DNA from: SBBG01 sp033717875
Lineage (GTDB): Bacteria; Pseudomonadota; Gammaproteobacteria; Ga0077554; Ga007554
DNA length: 64,000 nucleotides
Assembly: GCA_033717875.1 (NCBI GenBank)
Contig: JADDKJ010000011.1
Coordinates: forward strand, 1-64,000
Direction of reading: 5' to 3'
A model generated the notes under the pieces. That model was not told where the DNA came from. It worked only from the letters and a program-made list of their open reading frames with translations, and ran no database searches. Shown here piece by piece: positions 25,978 through 35,316 of the stretch. Made by a program: the position numbers and the translations under genes. The first letter of the stretch is position 1. Every line of letters starts with the position of its first letter.

Positions 25978-27758
25978 CCCGTCTCCGTTAGCTTGCTGAC
26001 AGGCTGGGGCGAAGCGAATTGCATGCGATGCAGGCTGGCGTAATGCCCGCCGCGCGCCAGCAGCTCGGCATGCCTGCCCTGCTCCACGATCCGGCCGCGA
26101 TCCATCACCACGATCACATCCGCCCGCTCGATGGTGGACAGGCGATGGGCGATGATCAAGGTGGTGCGATTGCGCACCAGCTGCTCCAGCGCTGCCTGAA
26201 TGGCGCGTTCCGATTCGGTGTCGAGCGCGGCGGTGGCCTCGTCGAGAATCAGGATGGGCGCGTCCTTGAACAGGGCGCGGGCGATCGCGAGACGCTGGCG
26301 CTGGCCGCCGGAAAGCAGCACGCCCTTTTCACCGATCACGGTGTGCAGCCCTTGCGGCAACTGGCGGATGAATTCCATGGCATGCGCGGCCTCGGCGGCG
26401 CGGATGATCTCTTCCTCGCGCACCTCGCCGCCACGGCCATAGGCGATGTTGTTGGCGATGGTGTCGTTGAACAGGATGACTTCCTGCCCGACCAGCGCGA
26501 TCTGGTTGCGCAGGCTTTCGAGAGCGAGGTCGCGGATGTCGTGGCCATCGAGTGTGATGCGGCCGATACTCAGATCATAAAAGCGCGGCAGCAGACTCAC
26601 GAGGGTCGATTTGCCGCTGCCCGAGCGCCCGACGAAGGCGACGGTCTGGCCGGGTACGATGCCGAGATTGATGTTCTCCAGCACCCGGCCCTTGCTGGCG
26701 TCGTAGGCGAACGAGACATTGTGATATTCGATCGCGCCGCGCGCGCGCTCGATGCGCAGGGCGCCGGTATCCTTTTCCGCCTCGCGGTCGAGCAATTCGA
26801 AGATGCTCTCCGCGGCGACGATGCCGCGCTGTATGGAAGAGTGGATATTGGTGAGGCGCTTGATCGGCGCCAGCATCATGGTCATCGCCACGATGAACGA
26901 CATGAAGGTGCCGACGGTGATTTCCTTGAGCATCTCCGGCGAGGTGGCAAGCGCGATGATGCCCGCCAGCGCGGAGCCGGCGACCAGTTGAATCAGCGGC
27001 ACGCTCGCCTCGCGCGTCGCCGTCATCTTCATCTGCTGGCGGCGGTTGGCTTCGTTGACCTTGTCGAAAATGCCGGTCTGGTGGCGCTGGCCGCCGAAGA
27101 TCTTGATGACACGCTGCCCCTCGATGGCCTGCTCCACCGCCTCGGTGACGCCGCCCATGCTGGCCTGGATGCGGCCGCTGATGCGGCGGAAACGCTTGTT
27201 GACATAAGCGATCAGCAGCGCGATGAACGGCCCGGCGACGAGAAAGGTCAGCGCCAGCATCCAGTTCAGATACAGCATCCAGGCCATCAGGCCGATCAGG
27301 GTCAGCGTATCGCGAACCATGACGGTGAGCGCGGTGGTCGAGGCGTGGGCGACCTGTTCCACGTCGTAGGTGAGCTTGGAAATCAACTGCCCCGACGAGG
27401 TTTTGTCGTAGAACGTGGTGGGCAGGCGCAGCATCTGCTGGAACATCGCGTGGCGCAGATTGTTGATGACCTGCCGGCCCACCCAGGCCATGCCATACTC
27501 CGAGATAAACCCGGTCACGCCACGGATCAGGAACAGGCCGATGATCGCCAGTGGAATGAAGCGGATGGTGTCCGGGTTCTTGTCGACGAAGCTGCCGTCG
27601 AGCATCGGCTTCATCAGCGCGGCAAAGGCGGTGTCCGTGGCGGCGAAGAACACCATCGCGAACACGGAGACGGCGAAGATCTTCCAGTAGGGCAGCGAAT
27701 ACCCCAGCAGGCGTTTATAAACCCCTGCGCTGTCCTGTTCGGCCGCGGCGCCGCTCAT
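25974..27758 (-). CDS. msbA: Lipid A export ABC transporter MsbA
   Basis: MsbA flips lipid A-core across the inner membrane. The 594-residue half-transporter has six membrane helices (about 25-320) and a C-terminal ATPase: Walker A GRSGSGKST, Q-loop LVGQEVILFND, signature LSGGQRQRLAIARAL, Walker B ILILDEATAALD and the switch IIAHRLST. It overlaps exbD upstream and lpxK downstream by 4 bases each, so exbB-exbD-msbA-lpxK is one tightly coupled operon. Confidence 0.97.
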   Translation of the reverse strand: MSGAAAEQDSAGVYKRLLGYSLPYWKIFAVSVFAMVFFAATDTAFAALMKPMLDGSFVDKNPDTIRFIPLAIIGLFLIRGVTGFISEYGMAWVGRQVINNLRHAMFQQMLRLPTTFYDKTSSGQLISKLTYDVEQVAHASTTALTVMVRDTLTLIGLMAWMLYLNWMLALTFLVAGPFIALLIAYVNKRFRRISGRIQASMGGVTEAVEQAIEGQRVIKIFGGQRHQTGIFDKVNEANRRQQMKMTATREASVPLIQLVAGSALAGIIALATSPEMLKEITVGTFMSFIVAMTMMLAPIKRLTNIHSSIQRGIVAAESIFELLDREAEKDTGALRIERARGAIEYHNVSFAYDASKGRVLENINLGIVPGQTVAFVGRSGSGKSTLVSLLPRFYDLSIGRITLDGHDIRDLALESLRNQIALVGQEVILFNDTIANNIAYGRGGEVREEEIIRAAEAAHAMEFIRQLPQGLHTVIGEKGVLLSGGQRQRLAIARALFKDAPILILDEATAALDTESERAIQAALEQLVRNRTTLIIAHRLSTIERADVIVVMDRGRIVEQGRHAELLARGGHYASLHRMQFASPQPVSKLTETG

Positions 27759-28186
27759 GGCTTCTGCCGGCCCGTCGCCTGCTTGGTGGCGAGCGACAGG
27801 TGAACGAAACCGAGCTGGCCCGCGGCATCCATCGCGGTGACCACCGCCTGGTGCGGCGTTTTGGCATCGGCGCTGATCAGCAACGGTATCTTTGTGTCAT
27901 TGCCCGCCGCTTTTTGTAGCGCCTGCTTCAGCGTCTCGACCTGGGTGTTGATCACCCGTTGCTCGTTGACATAAAACTGTCCGCTGGCGTCGATGGTGAT
28001 CTCCAGCGGCCTTTTCGGCTCGGACTGCGCCTGGGGCGCGGCCTCCGGCAAGTCGAGCGTGATGGCGGACATTTTGACGAACGTGGTGGACAGCATGAAA
28101 AACACCACCAGCAGCAACGCGACATCGACCAGGGGCACCAGATTGACCTCCGGTTCATCGCGCCGCGATTTGGAACGGAAATTCAC
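27755..28186 (-). CDS. exbD: ExbD/TolR-family biopolymer transport protein
   Basis: This 143-residue protein has a short cytoplasmic N-terminus, one membrane helix (about 14-34) starting with the conserved charged residue in NLVPLVDVALLLVVFFMLST (the Asp that carries protons), and a periplasmic domain. It starts at GTG 28186 and overlaps exbB by 4 bases. The exbBD pair upstream of msbA is common in gammaproteobacteria lacking tonB nearby; whether it serves TonB or LPS export is not shown. Confidence 0.93.
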   Translation of the reverse strand: MNFRSKSRRDEPEVNLVPLVDVALLLVVFFMLSTTFVKMSAITLDLPEAAPQAQSEPKRPLEITIDASGQFYVNEQRVINTQVETLKQALQKAAGNDTKIPLLISADAKTPHQAVVTAMDAAGQLGFVHLSLATKQATGRQKP

Positions 28187-28863
28187 GCGCGTTTCTTCCC
28201 TGCCCTGAGCGTAGCCGAAGGATTTGCCACCGGCACGGGCGCGGCCTGCTCGGGCTCACGCTCACCGTGCAGCATCTCGACCATCTTCAGCGCTTCCTGT
28301 TCCATGGAAATCACCAGCTCATCCACCCTGCCACGGAAATAGCGATAAAACATCACGCTCGGAATCGCCACGATCAGTCCCGCCGCGGTGGTGATCAGCG
28401 CTTCGGAAATACCGCTCGCCAGCAGCTGCGGATTGCCCATGCCCTGACCGCCGGAAATGGCGTGGAACGAGCGGATGATGCCCGTCACCGTGCCCAGCAA
28501 TCCGAGCAGCGGCGCGATCGCAGCGATCGTGCCGAGGGTATTGAGATAGCGCTCCAGCTCCGGCACCGCCTGACGGCCCGCATCCTCGATGGCCTCTTTC
28601 ATGATGGCGCGCTCATGACGCAGATTGACCAGCCCCGCAGCCAGAATGCGCCCCAGCGGCGAGTCCTTGCGCAGCGCGGCGAGGCGATTGGTATCGAACT
28701 CTTTGTTCTTCAGCCACTGCCAGATCTGCGGCACCAGATGCGGCGGACAGATGCGCCGTCTTTGCAGCGACCAGAACCGTTCGCCGATGATCGCCAGCGC
28801 GACGATCGAACACAGTATCAGCGGCACCATCACCCAGCCGCCGGATTTGACGATTTCGAACAC
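28183..28863 (-). CDS. exbB: MotA/TolQ/ExbB proton channel family protein
   Basis: The 226-residue protein has three membrane segments (about 11-28, 100-130 and 150-178) and the family core LGTIAAIAPLLGLLGTVTGIIRSF and GISEALITTAAGLIVAIPSVMFYRYF. It forms the pentameric motor with ExbD that uses the proton gradient. It starts at GTG 28863 and heads the operon exbB-exbD-msbA-lpxK. Confidence 0.95.
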   Translation of the reverse strand: MFEIVKSGGWVMVPLILCSIVALAIIGERFWSLQRRRICPPHLVPQIWQWLKNKEFDTNRLAALRKDSPLGRILAAGLVNLRHERAIMKEAIEDAGRQAVPELERYLNTLGTIAAIAPLLGLLGTVTGIIRSFHAISGGQGMGNPQLLASGISEALITTAAGLIVAIPSVMFYRYFRGRVDELVISMEQEALKMVEMLHGEREPEQAAPVPVANPSATLRAGKKRA

Positions 28864-28929
28864 TTGAGAAAATCCTCGGTCGATCTTGGAGTATATAGCG
28901 GTTAATAATACTCGATTTTCTGACCTTTA

Positions 28930-28951
28930 GAACCTGTTCAAGATAAGGGAT
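28930..28951. repeat. Remnant end of the GAACCTGTTCAAGAT element (family C)
   Basis: GAACCTGTTCAAGAT followed by AAGGGAT equals the left end of the element at 39107-39247 with seven bases (CTCGATC) missing. It lies between exbB and comEC. Confidence 0.5.
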
Positions 28952-28966
28952 ACAGTGCAGTGCATG

Positions 28967-31255
28967 CTATGGCGCATGCCAATAGCGCCTCCCCGATTGC
29001 CGGTAGGTTTCCAGTGACGTAACGCGGCCCTTGGCGTCGAGCCGGAAGGTAATCGCGCCGTGATGCGCAGAATCATACATCTTCACCCCCATCGCCCGGT
29101 AACGCGCCACCACTTCAGGCTTGGGATGGCCATAGCGGTTACGATACCCGGCAGGAAACAGCACATATTCCGGGCGCACCGCGTCAAGAAAATCCTGCGT
29201 CGAGGAGGTCTTGCTGCCGTGATGCGGCGCGACCAGGATGCGCGCGGGCAGGGCCTGAGGCCGGGTGTCGAGCAAGCGCCGCTCGGCTTCTTTTTCGATG
29301 TCGGCGGGCAGCAAAATACCGCCGCCATTGGCGATGCGCAACACGCACGCGCCGTTGTTATCGTCGCTCGCCTCGCCTGGCGGCGGACTGATAATCTCGA
29401 AATCGACCCCATCCCATCGCCAGCGCTGGCCGCTTGCGCATTGTTCCGCGCGACTTCCCGGCAGCGCGCCCGGCACGCCACTCAACGTCCGTCGCACCAT
29501 CGTCTCCTTGAGAATGGAACTCGCTCCGCCAATGTGATCATTGTCGCCATGACTGATGATCAGCGCATCGAGCCGCGTCACGCCGATGGCGCGCAGGTAG
29601 GGGATCACCACCGCCTCGCCGGTATCGAAACTGTCGCTGAAACGCGGGCCGGTATCGAACACCAGCGCGTGATCGCGGGTGCGCACCACCGCCGCCAGGC
29701 CCTGTCCGACATCGAGCAGTGTAAACCATACCTCGCCCGCCGCCGGCCGGGGCAAGGGCAGAAAGAAGATCGGCAACAGCCACACCACACCCAGCCAGCG
29801 CCCCGGCAGACCTTTGGGCGCCAGCAGCAGAGCCACGCCCACCAATCCCGGCAACAGCGCCCACCACGGCGGTGCGTGCTGCGTCCACTGCGCCACGTCG
29901 AGGTCCGACAGCCATTTGAGAATCAGCCACAGCCCGGCCAGGCACAATTCCGTCAGCGCCAGTATCCACCCTCCCAACAGCGGCGACACCAGGGTCAGCA
30001 AGGCACCGGCCAGCACCGGCGGCACCACCAGCACGTTGATCCACGGCACGGCAATGAAATTGGCCAGCGGCGAGACCAGCGAGACGCGCTGAAACAGAAC
30101 CAGCATGACCGGCAGCAAGCCCACGGTGATCAACCAGTGCAGCCGCCCCCACTGCCACCATATTCCCTGCGGCGCGAGGCGATTGCCCATCGCGAACAGG
30201 ATCAGCGCCACGGTGCCGAACGACAGCCAGAATCCCGCCTCCATCACCGCCAGCGGGTCATAGAGCAGCACGGCCAGCAGCGCCACCGCCAGAGTATGGC
30301 TCAGCGCACGATGGCGCTGCCACAGAATGCCCAGCATCACCACCACGATCATGATCAGCGCCCGCTGCACCGGCACGGAAAAACCCGCCAGCGCAGCGTA
30401 ATAAACAGCCCCCAGCAGGGCGATCACGGCGGCGGCCTTGGGCGCGGGCCAGCGCAACGCCAGCGTCCCGGCACGCGACCAGCTCCAGCGCGCCAGGAAG
30501 AACAACAGGCCCGCCACCAGGGTGATGTGTGAACCGGAGATGGCCACCAGATGCGTGGTTCCGGTGCGCGCAAACACCTCCCACTGCGCGGCGGAAATGG
30601 CACGCTGCTCGCCGATCGCCAGCGCGGTGATGATCCCGGCATAGGGGCTGGCAGGCAACGCCACGTTTATACCCTCAGCAATGCGCTGACGCAGCCGGTC
30701 GATGGCGTAGCCGCGCGCTTCCGTGGCGATGCGCTGATTTCCTCCCTCCGCCCTGACATAACCCACGGCGCGCAAATCATGGCGAAACAACCAGCCTTCG
30801 TAATCGAAACCGCCGGGATTCATCAACCCACGCGCCTGTTTGAGACGCGCTTGCAAGCGCCAGGTGTCGCCCACACGCAAATCGGGTACGTGATCGTACC
30901 AGCTCAGCAGGATGCGCTCCGGACTGGCGTATCGGGTCTGCCCCTGGCGCACCGAAGTCACGTCGAATTCAAAACGCACACCACGCTCGCGCCCGGCGGG
31001 TATGGACGCCACCATGCCTTCCAGCATCACGTCTTCACCCTCCAGGCTGGGCGATATCGTCGTGGACAGGGAACCTGACACGTGTAATAGCGTCCAAAGA
31101 AATCCACAGGCGATTAACGCGGGAAAGCGAAGGAAGCGGACGAACGCCGCCAGAGACAAGGGAATGAGCAGCCAGCACCAGCGCCGATCGGGAACGTCAG
31201 CAAGTTGCTGGAAAGCAAGAATGCCCGCCAGGAATGCCAGCGCTCCTAAACGCAT
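28967..31255 (-). CDS. comEC: DNA internalization protein ComEC/Rec2
   Basis: ComEC forms the inner-membrane channel that takes up single-stranded DNA during natural transformation. The 762-residue protein has an N-terminal DUF4131 part with two helices and an OB-like region (about 1-190), the polytopic competence domain (about 200-490; AISGSHITLVAGLLFFLARW) and a C-terminal metallo-beta-lactamase-like domain (from about 510) with the metal motif SHGDNDHIGGA and APHHGSKTSS. It is full length and looks intact, so transformation is possible if pilus genes exist elsewhere. Confidence 0.95.
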   Translation of the reverse strand: MRLGALAFLAGILAFQQLADVPDRRWCWLLIPLSLAAFVRFLRFPALIACGFLWTLLHVSGSLSTTISPSLEGEDVMLEGMVASIPAGRERGVRFEFDVTSVRQGQTRYASPERILLSWYDHVPDLRVGDTWRLQARLKQARGLMNPGGFDYEGWLFRHDLRAVGYVRAEGGNQRIATEARGYAIDRLRQRIAEGINVALPASPYAGIITALAIGEQRAISAAQWEVFARTGTTHLVAISGSHITLVAGLLFFLARWSWSRAGTLALRWPAPKAAAVIALLGAVYYAALAGFSVPVQRALIMIVVVMLGILWQRHRALSHTLAVALLAVLLYDPLAVMEAGFWLSFGTVALILFAMGNRLAPQGIWWQWGRLHWLITVGLLPVMLVLFQRVSLVSPLANFIAVPWINVLVVPPVLAGALLTLVSPLLGGWILALTELCLAGLWLILKWLSDLDVAQWTQHAPPWWALLPGLVGVALLLAPKGLPGRWLGVVWLLPIFFLPLPRPAAGEVWFTLLDVGQGLAAVVRTRDHALVFDTGPRFSDSFDTGEAVVIPYLRAIGVTRLDALIISHGDNDHIGGASSILKETMVRRTLSGVPGALPGSRAEQCASGQRWRWDGVDFEIISPPPGEASDDNNGACVLRIANGGGILLPADIEKEAERRLLDTRPQALPARILVAPHHGSKTSSTQDFLDAVRPEYVLFPAGYRNRYGHPKPEVVARYRAMGVKMYDSAHHGAITFRLDAKGRVTSLETYRQSGRRYWHAP

Positions 31256-31343
31256 GCTTTAGTTATGCCCTGAAAATGTGGATAATCGGGAAAGGGAGGA
31301 CTGTCTACCCTATATCGAGCAGGGTGGGAATTACATTAACTTT

Positions 31344-31880
31344 ATGCCCAAAAAATTCATCGATCGCTACGTCAAACGCTACGTCCCCGATCACAAGACC
31401 ATCCGCGATCACAAGCACCTGCGCTTCTTCGGCACGTTGCTGCATCATCCGAACCTCTGGCACCTGAATCGCCGCTCCGTCCCCGGCGCGGTGTCGGTGG
31501 GACTGTTCGCCGCATTCATTCCCGGGCCGGTGCAGATGCTGCTGGCGGCGATCGGAGCCATCGCGTTTCGCGTCAACCTGCCGCTCGCCATCGCGCTGAC
31601 TTTCATCACCAACCCCTTCACCGTGCCGCCGATCGCCTATTTTTCCTACAAGATCGGCGCCTGGATCCTGCGCGCGCCGGAGAGGGAATTCAAAATCGAA
31701 ATGTCGCTGAGCTGGCTGACCGATCAGTTGCACACCATCGGCGGACCGTTCCTGCTCGGCACCCTGGTGCTATCGGTCACCAGCGCCACGCTCGGCAATT
31801 TGCTGATGCGCGGAATATGGCAGTTGCACATCCTGCGTTACTTGAAGAAGAGAAAACAGCGGGTGGCCGAGAAAATGTAG
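31344..31880 (+). CDS. DUF2062 inner-membrane protein
   Basis: This 178-residue protein has a basic N-terminus (KKFIDRYVKRYVPDHKTIRD) and two to three hydrophobic segments including SVGLFAAFIPGPVQMLLAAI and ITNPFTVPPIAYFSYKIG, the core of the DUF2062 family. Function unknown; relatives are often found near comEC and lolC. The ATG at 31344 fits the family start; a longer frame from GTG 31278 is possible. Its stop codon TAG overlaps the first base of the element that follows. Confidence 0.85.
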   Translation: MPKKFIDRYVKRYVPDHKTIRDHKHLRFFGTLLHHPNLWHLNRRSVPGAVSVGLFAAFIPGPVQMLLAAIGAIAFRVNLPLAIALTFITNPFTVPPIAYFSYKIGAWILRAPEREFKIEMSLSWLTDQLHTIGGPFLLGTLVLSVTSATLGNLLMRGIWQLHILRYLKKRKQRVAEKM

Positions 31881-32062
31881 GAACCTCTGATGTGTCATTC
31901 CATTTCGCAATAACAAAGTGAAATATCGTAGGGTGCGTTCCACGCACCATTACCATTGGTGTGTGGAACGTGTCGTTTTTAACGCAAATTGGAATCAGAG
32001 GTTCCGCGGCACAAGGAGGTGTCGGCATTGAGAATTCCATCCTGGAATTATTCAGAGCTTCC
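31880..32062 (+). repeat. GGAACCTCTGA element (family A) with a nested 97-bp insertion
   Basis: Outer element: GGAACCTCTGATGTGTCA at the left, then after an insertion GAGGTTCCGCGGCACAAGG, and the end TTATTCAGAGCTTCC. Compared with 8307-8456 the central TTTTTCAATCAC hairpin is deleted. Between two copies of TCA (31895-31897 and 31995-31997) lies a 97-bp segment with ends TTCCATTTCGC and GCAAATTGGAA and an inner stem GTAGGGTGCGT...; this looks like a second element that landed in the first and duplicated three bases. Confidence 0.7.
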
Positions 32063-32064
32063 TA

Positions 32065-32113
32065 TAGGGCGGGTGAGCGTTTTGCGTAAACCGCCAGGCG
32101 TGCGAAGCACACC
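32065..32113 (+). repeat. Half copy of the TAGGGCGGGTTAGCG element
   Basis: The stretch begins TAGGGCGGGTGAGCGTTTTG and continues GCGTAAACCGCCAGGCGTGC. It matches the left half of the complete element at 57284-57410. It follows directly on the family A element, in the gap before lolD. Confidence 0.6.
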
Positions 32114-32144
32114 GCCCGCGCTTTTATAAGTGCCCGACAGGACG

Positions 32145-32837
32145 CTACTTCAACTCGCCATCCTGCAACACCAGCGTCCGATCCATCCGCGCCGCCAGGG
32201 CGGGATCGTGGGTCACCACCACAAAGCTGGTGCGGCGTTCGCGGTTGAGTTCCAGCATCAGGTCATAGACATGGTCGGCGGTCTTGCGGTCGAGGTTGCC
32301 GGTCGGTTCGTCGGCCAATATGCACTGCGGTTGTGTAACAAGGGCACGAGCCACCGCGGCGCGCTGGCGTTCGCCGCCGGACAGTTCGCCGGGCTTGTGC
32401 TCCAGCCTCGCCCCCAGGCCGACATTTTCCAGCAGCGCGCGCGCCCTGTCCGCCGCGGTCTTGGGCGACTCGCCGCGAATCAGCAGCGGCATGGCGACGT
32501 TTTCCAGCGCGGTGAATTCCGGCAGCAGGTGATGAAACTGATAGATGAACCCCATCGCTTCGTTGCGCAACCGCCCGCGCCGCACTTCGTTCAGGCGCGT
32601 CATGTTTTGCCCGGTCACCCATACCTCGCCGTGCGTCGGCGCGTCCAGGCCGCCGAGCAAATGGAGCAATGTGCTCTTGCCCGCCCCGGAACTGCCGATG
32701 ATGGCGACGCGCTCGCCGTGCGCCACCGACAGCGTGATGTCTTTGAGCACATCCACCACCAGCCCGCCCTCGCTGAAGGTTTTGCCGAGATGCTCGCAGC
32801 GCAGCACCGCGCCTTCGGCTGCGCTCGTGTCACTCAT
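32145..32837 (-). CDS. lolD: Lipoprotein-releasing ABC transporter ATP-binding protein LolD
   Basis: LolD powers release of outer-membrane lipoproteins from the inner membrane to LolA. The 230-residue ATPase has Walker A IGSSGAGKST, the Lol-specific IYQFHHLLPEFTALENVAMP, signature LSGGERQRAAVARAL and Walker B CILADEPTGNLD. It overlaps the end of lolC by 8 bases. Confidence 0.96.
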   Translation of the reverse strand: MSDTSAAEGAVLRCEHLGKTFSEGGLVVDVLKDITLSVAHGERVAIIGSSGAGKSTLLHLLGGLDAPTHGEVWVTGQNMTRLNEVRRGRLRNEAMGFIYQFHHLLPEFTALENVAMPLLIRGESPKTAADRARALLENVGLGARLEHKPGELSGGERQRAAVARALVTQPQCILADEPTGNLDRKTADHVYDLMLELNRERRTSFVVVTHDPALAARMDRTLVLQDGELK

Positions 32838-34080
32838 AACGCAGCGCCTCCGCCGGCTGGGTGCGCGCCGCGCGCCATGCGGGGTAAATGGTCGCCAGCA
32901 GGCTCATGAAGAAGGAGACTGTGCAGATCTTGATCACGTCGGCCGCGCGCATCTCGGAGGGCAATTGGCTGATGTAATACACATCGCTGGGCCAAAGCTC
33001 GACCCTGAGTAATCGTTCAATGGCGGGCACCAAATTCTCAACATTGAGCGCGAGCGCCGTGCCAAAAACACCGCCGAGCAGCGTGCCCGCCACGCCAAGG
33101 AGGGTGCCCTGCACCATGAACACCACCATGATGCTGCGCGGCGTCGAGCCCAGCGTGCGCAGGATGGCGATGTCGGCCTTCTTGTCGCCCACCACCATCA
33201 CCAGCGTCGAAACGATATTGAACGCCGCCACCGCCACGATCAGCAGCAGGATGATGAACATCACGGTCTTTTCAGTCTGCACGGCGCGGAAGAAATTGAC
33301 GTGCTGGCGCGTCCAGTCACTGATCATGTAGCCCGCCGGCAGCTCGTTGGACAGTCGCGCGCTCAGGCGTGGCGCGGCGAACATATCGTCGAGCTTGATG
33401 CGCACGCCGCTCACCGCACCTTCGCGCATGCGCATCAAGCGGGCGGCGTCATCGAGATGCAGCAGCGCCAGGGCACTGTCGTACTCATACATGCCGACTT
33501 CGAAAATGCCCACCACCGTGAACCGTTTCAGGCGCGGCAGGATGCCCACCGGCGTCACATTGGCCTGCGGCGTGAGCAGCGTCACCTTGTCGCCGACATT
33601 CACGCCGAGGTTGCGCGCCAGCTCCTTGCCGAGGATGACGCCGAACTCGCCGGCCCGCAGGTTCGTGAGCCTGCCCTCGACCATTTTCTCGCCCAGCTCG
33701 GACACCTTGGGCTCCTCCGCCGGCAGAATGCCGCGGATCAGCGTTCCGCTCACCTGCGAACCGCTGCTCAACATACCCTCGCCGCTGACATACGGCGCCG
33801 CACCCATCACATGCGGATAACGCCCAAGAAAAGCCGTGACCATCGGCCAATCGCGCAACTCGTCACCCACGCCCATGACAGTGGCGTGCGACACCACCCC
33901 CAGAATGCGGGCGCGCAACTCCTTCTCGAAACCGTTCATCACCGACAGCACCGTAATCAGCGCCGCCACGCCCAGCGCGATACCCAGGGTGGAAATCAGC
34001 GAAATGAAGGAAATGAAGTGGTTGCGCCGCTTGGCGCGGGTATAACGCAGGGCGATGAAGATTTCCAACGGCTTGAACAT
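32830..34080 (-). CDS. lolC: Lipoprotein-releasing ABC transporter permease LolC/LolE
   Basis: The 416-residue permease has an N-terminal helix (about 24-48), a large periplasmic MacB-like domain (about 50-265) and three C-terminal helices. The start MFKPLEIFIALRYTRAKRRN and the motif NFFRAVQTEKTVMFIILLLI are typical of the LolC/E group. Only one permease gene is present here, so the complex may be of the single-permease LolF type found in many non-enteric lineages. Confidence 0.94.
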   Translation of the reverse strand: MFKPLEIFIALRYTRAKRRNHFISFISLISTLGIALGVAALITVLSVMNGFEKELRARILGVVSHATVMGVGDELRDWPMVTAFLGRYPHVMGAAPYVSGEGMLSSGSQVSGTLIRGILPAEEPKVSELGEKMVEGRLTNLRAGEFGVILGKELARNLGVNVGDKVTLLTPQANVTPVGILPRLKRFTVVGIFEVGMYEYDSALALLHLDDAARLMRMREGAVSGVRIKLDDMFAAPRLSARLSNELPAGYMISDWTRQHVNFFRAVQTEKTVMFIILLLIVAVAAFNIVSTLVMVVGDKKADIAILRTLGSTPRSIMVVFMVQGTLLGVAGTLLGGVFGTALALNVENLVPAIERLLRVELWPSDVYYISQLPSEMRAADVIKICTVSFFMSLLATIYPAWRAARTQPAEALRYE

Positions 34081-34132
34081 AGCCGTGCATTAAAGCACAA
34101 ACAGGGCGGTATTTGACAGCCTAATGTGTAAC

Positions 34133-34546
34133 TCAGGCGAAGGGATTCTCAACCTTCATCCCGTCTATGACTTGCCCATGCTGCAAATCCTCGGTCAACA
34201 GGCGGGCAACCCCTCCCGCCAGCGCCGTCTCTATGACCAAAGCATCCCAAAAGGAGAAACCGGACTTCCGGCATCGCCGAATCGCCGCTTGTATCAATGA
34301 CACATCCACTTGCAACAAGGGCAAGGCGGCAAGATCCCGCACCGCCCTCTCGGCCACTTCGGCCGGCAGAGGTTGGGCGAGCTTGCGTGTGACGGCCACA
34401 TAGAATTCCTGGAGCACCTGGGTACTCAGAGTGGCGCGCCCCTCGCCCACTTCCTGCCTGAGCAAAGCCTGTGCCTTGGCCTTTTTCTCCGGCGCGTCTT
34501 CGTCGAAGAGATAAACCAGCACATTGGTGTCGAAAAACGAGCGCAT
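34133..34546 (-). CDS. vapC: PIN-domain toxin, VapC type
   Basis: The 137-residue RNase has the acidic PIN residues in FFDTNVLVYLFDEDAPEKK (first Asp), QEFYV (Glu), FWDALVIETAL (Asp) and LLTEDLQHG (Glu-Asp). The ATG at 34546 is two bases after the antitoxin stop; the longer frame would start inside the antitoxin gene. VapC toxins cut tRNA or rRNA; the target here is unknown. Confidence 0.9.
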   Translation of the reverse strand: MRSFFDTNVLVYLFDEDAPEKKAKAQALLRQEVGEGRATLSTQVLQEFYVAVTRKLAQPLPAEVAERAVRDLAALPLLQVDVSLIQAAIRRCRKSGFSFWDALVIETALAGGVARLLTEDLQHGQVIDGMKVENPFA

Positions 34547-34548
34547 TT

Positions 34549-34779
34549 TCAACGCTCGTGCAGCGATTCCCGCGTCCAGCGTCTTCCGCCGCACCGCGAT
34601 TTCGACGCTCGGGAAAGCGCCAGCAGGTCAGATACCGCCTCTTCCTGTTCGCTGCGAGCGCCCGCGTAAGATTCCAGAAACGCCCTCAACACAGCATTAA
34701 CTGATGTACCCTGGGTCAGCGCGCGCATGCGCGCTTTCTTCAGCGTGTCGTCATCTATGGTGATCGTCAGGTTGCTCAT
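34549..34779 (-). CDS. vapB: Ribbon-helix-helix antitoxin of the VapBC pair
   Basis: The 76-residue protein starts MSNLTITIDDDTLKKARMRA, a ribbon-helix-helix DNA-binding domain, and continues with NAVLRAFLESYAGARSEQEE, the acidic toxin-binding tail. GGA lies just upstream of the ATG at 34779. It would repress its own operon and neutralise the toxin encoded directly downstream. Confidence 0.85.
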   Translation of the reverse strand: MSNLTITIDDDTLKKARMRALTQGTSVNAVLRAFLESYAGARSEQEEAVSDLLALSRASKSRCGGRRWTRESLHER

Positions 34780-34847
34780 ATGAGTATTCCTCGTGTTACA
34801 CGGTTTCAGTGTAGCACGAGAAACTACACGATCCAACTCGCCTGCAC

Positions 34848-35303
34848 TCACCGCACATCCAGCAACTCCACATCAAAGATCAGCGTGGCATTCGGCGGAA
34901 TGACACCGCCCGCGCCGCGTGAGCCGTAGGCCATGTCGGGTGGAATGACGAGCGTGCGCTGACCGCCGACCTTCATACCGGTCACGCCCTGGTCCCACCC
35001 TTTGATGACCTGCCCCATGCCAAGCGGAAAATCGAACGGCTGGCCGCGGTCGCGCGAACTGTCGAATTTGGCGCCTCGATGGCTGGCGGCCTTGGGATCA
35101 TATAGCCAGCCGGTGTAATGAACGACGACCAGCTTGCCGCTCACGGCCTCTTTGCCCGTGCCGGCCTTGACGTCGGTCTTCACCAGTTGGGTAATGGCTG
35201 CTTCTGTCATGGATGATTTTCCTTGTTTTGCGCTTTCCGCGGAAGCGGCGCTATTCATACCTAAAACCAGCATAACGGCGGCGAAGACTGCCCTTTTTTT
35301 CAT
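34848..35303 (-). CDS. Periplasmic FKBP-type peptidyl-prolyl isomerase
   Basis: The 151-residue protein has a signal peptide (MKKRAVFAAVMLVLGMNSAASA) and one FKBP domain (about 40-150): VVHYTGWLYD, GAKFDSSRDRGQPFDFPLGM, VIKGWDQGVTGMKVGGQRTL, IPPDMAYGSRGAGGVIPPNA and LIFDVELLDV. The start at 35303 has AGGAG ten bases upstream. It probably helps fold exported proteins. It follows the small membrane-protein gene by 13 bases. Confidence 0.93.
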   Translation of the reverse strand: MKKRAVFAAVMLVLGMNSAASAESAKQGKSSMTEAAITQLVKTDVKAGTGKEAVSGKLVVVHYTGWLYDPKAASHRGAKFDSSRDRGQPFDFPLGMGQVIKGWDQGVTGMKVGGQRTLVIPPDMAYGSRGAGGVIPPNATLIFDVELLDVR

Positions 35304-35316
35304 ACGTCGAAAACTC

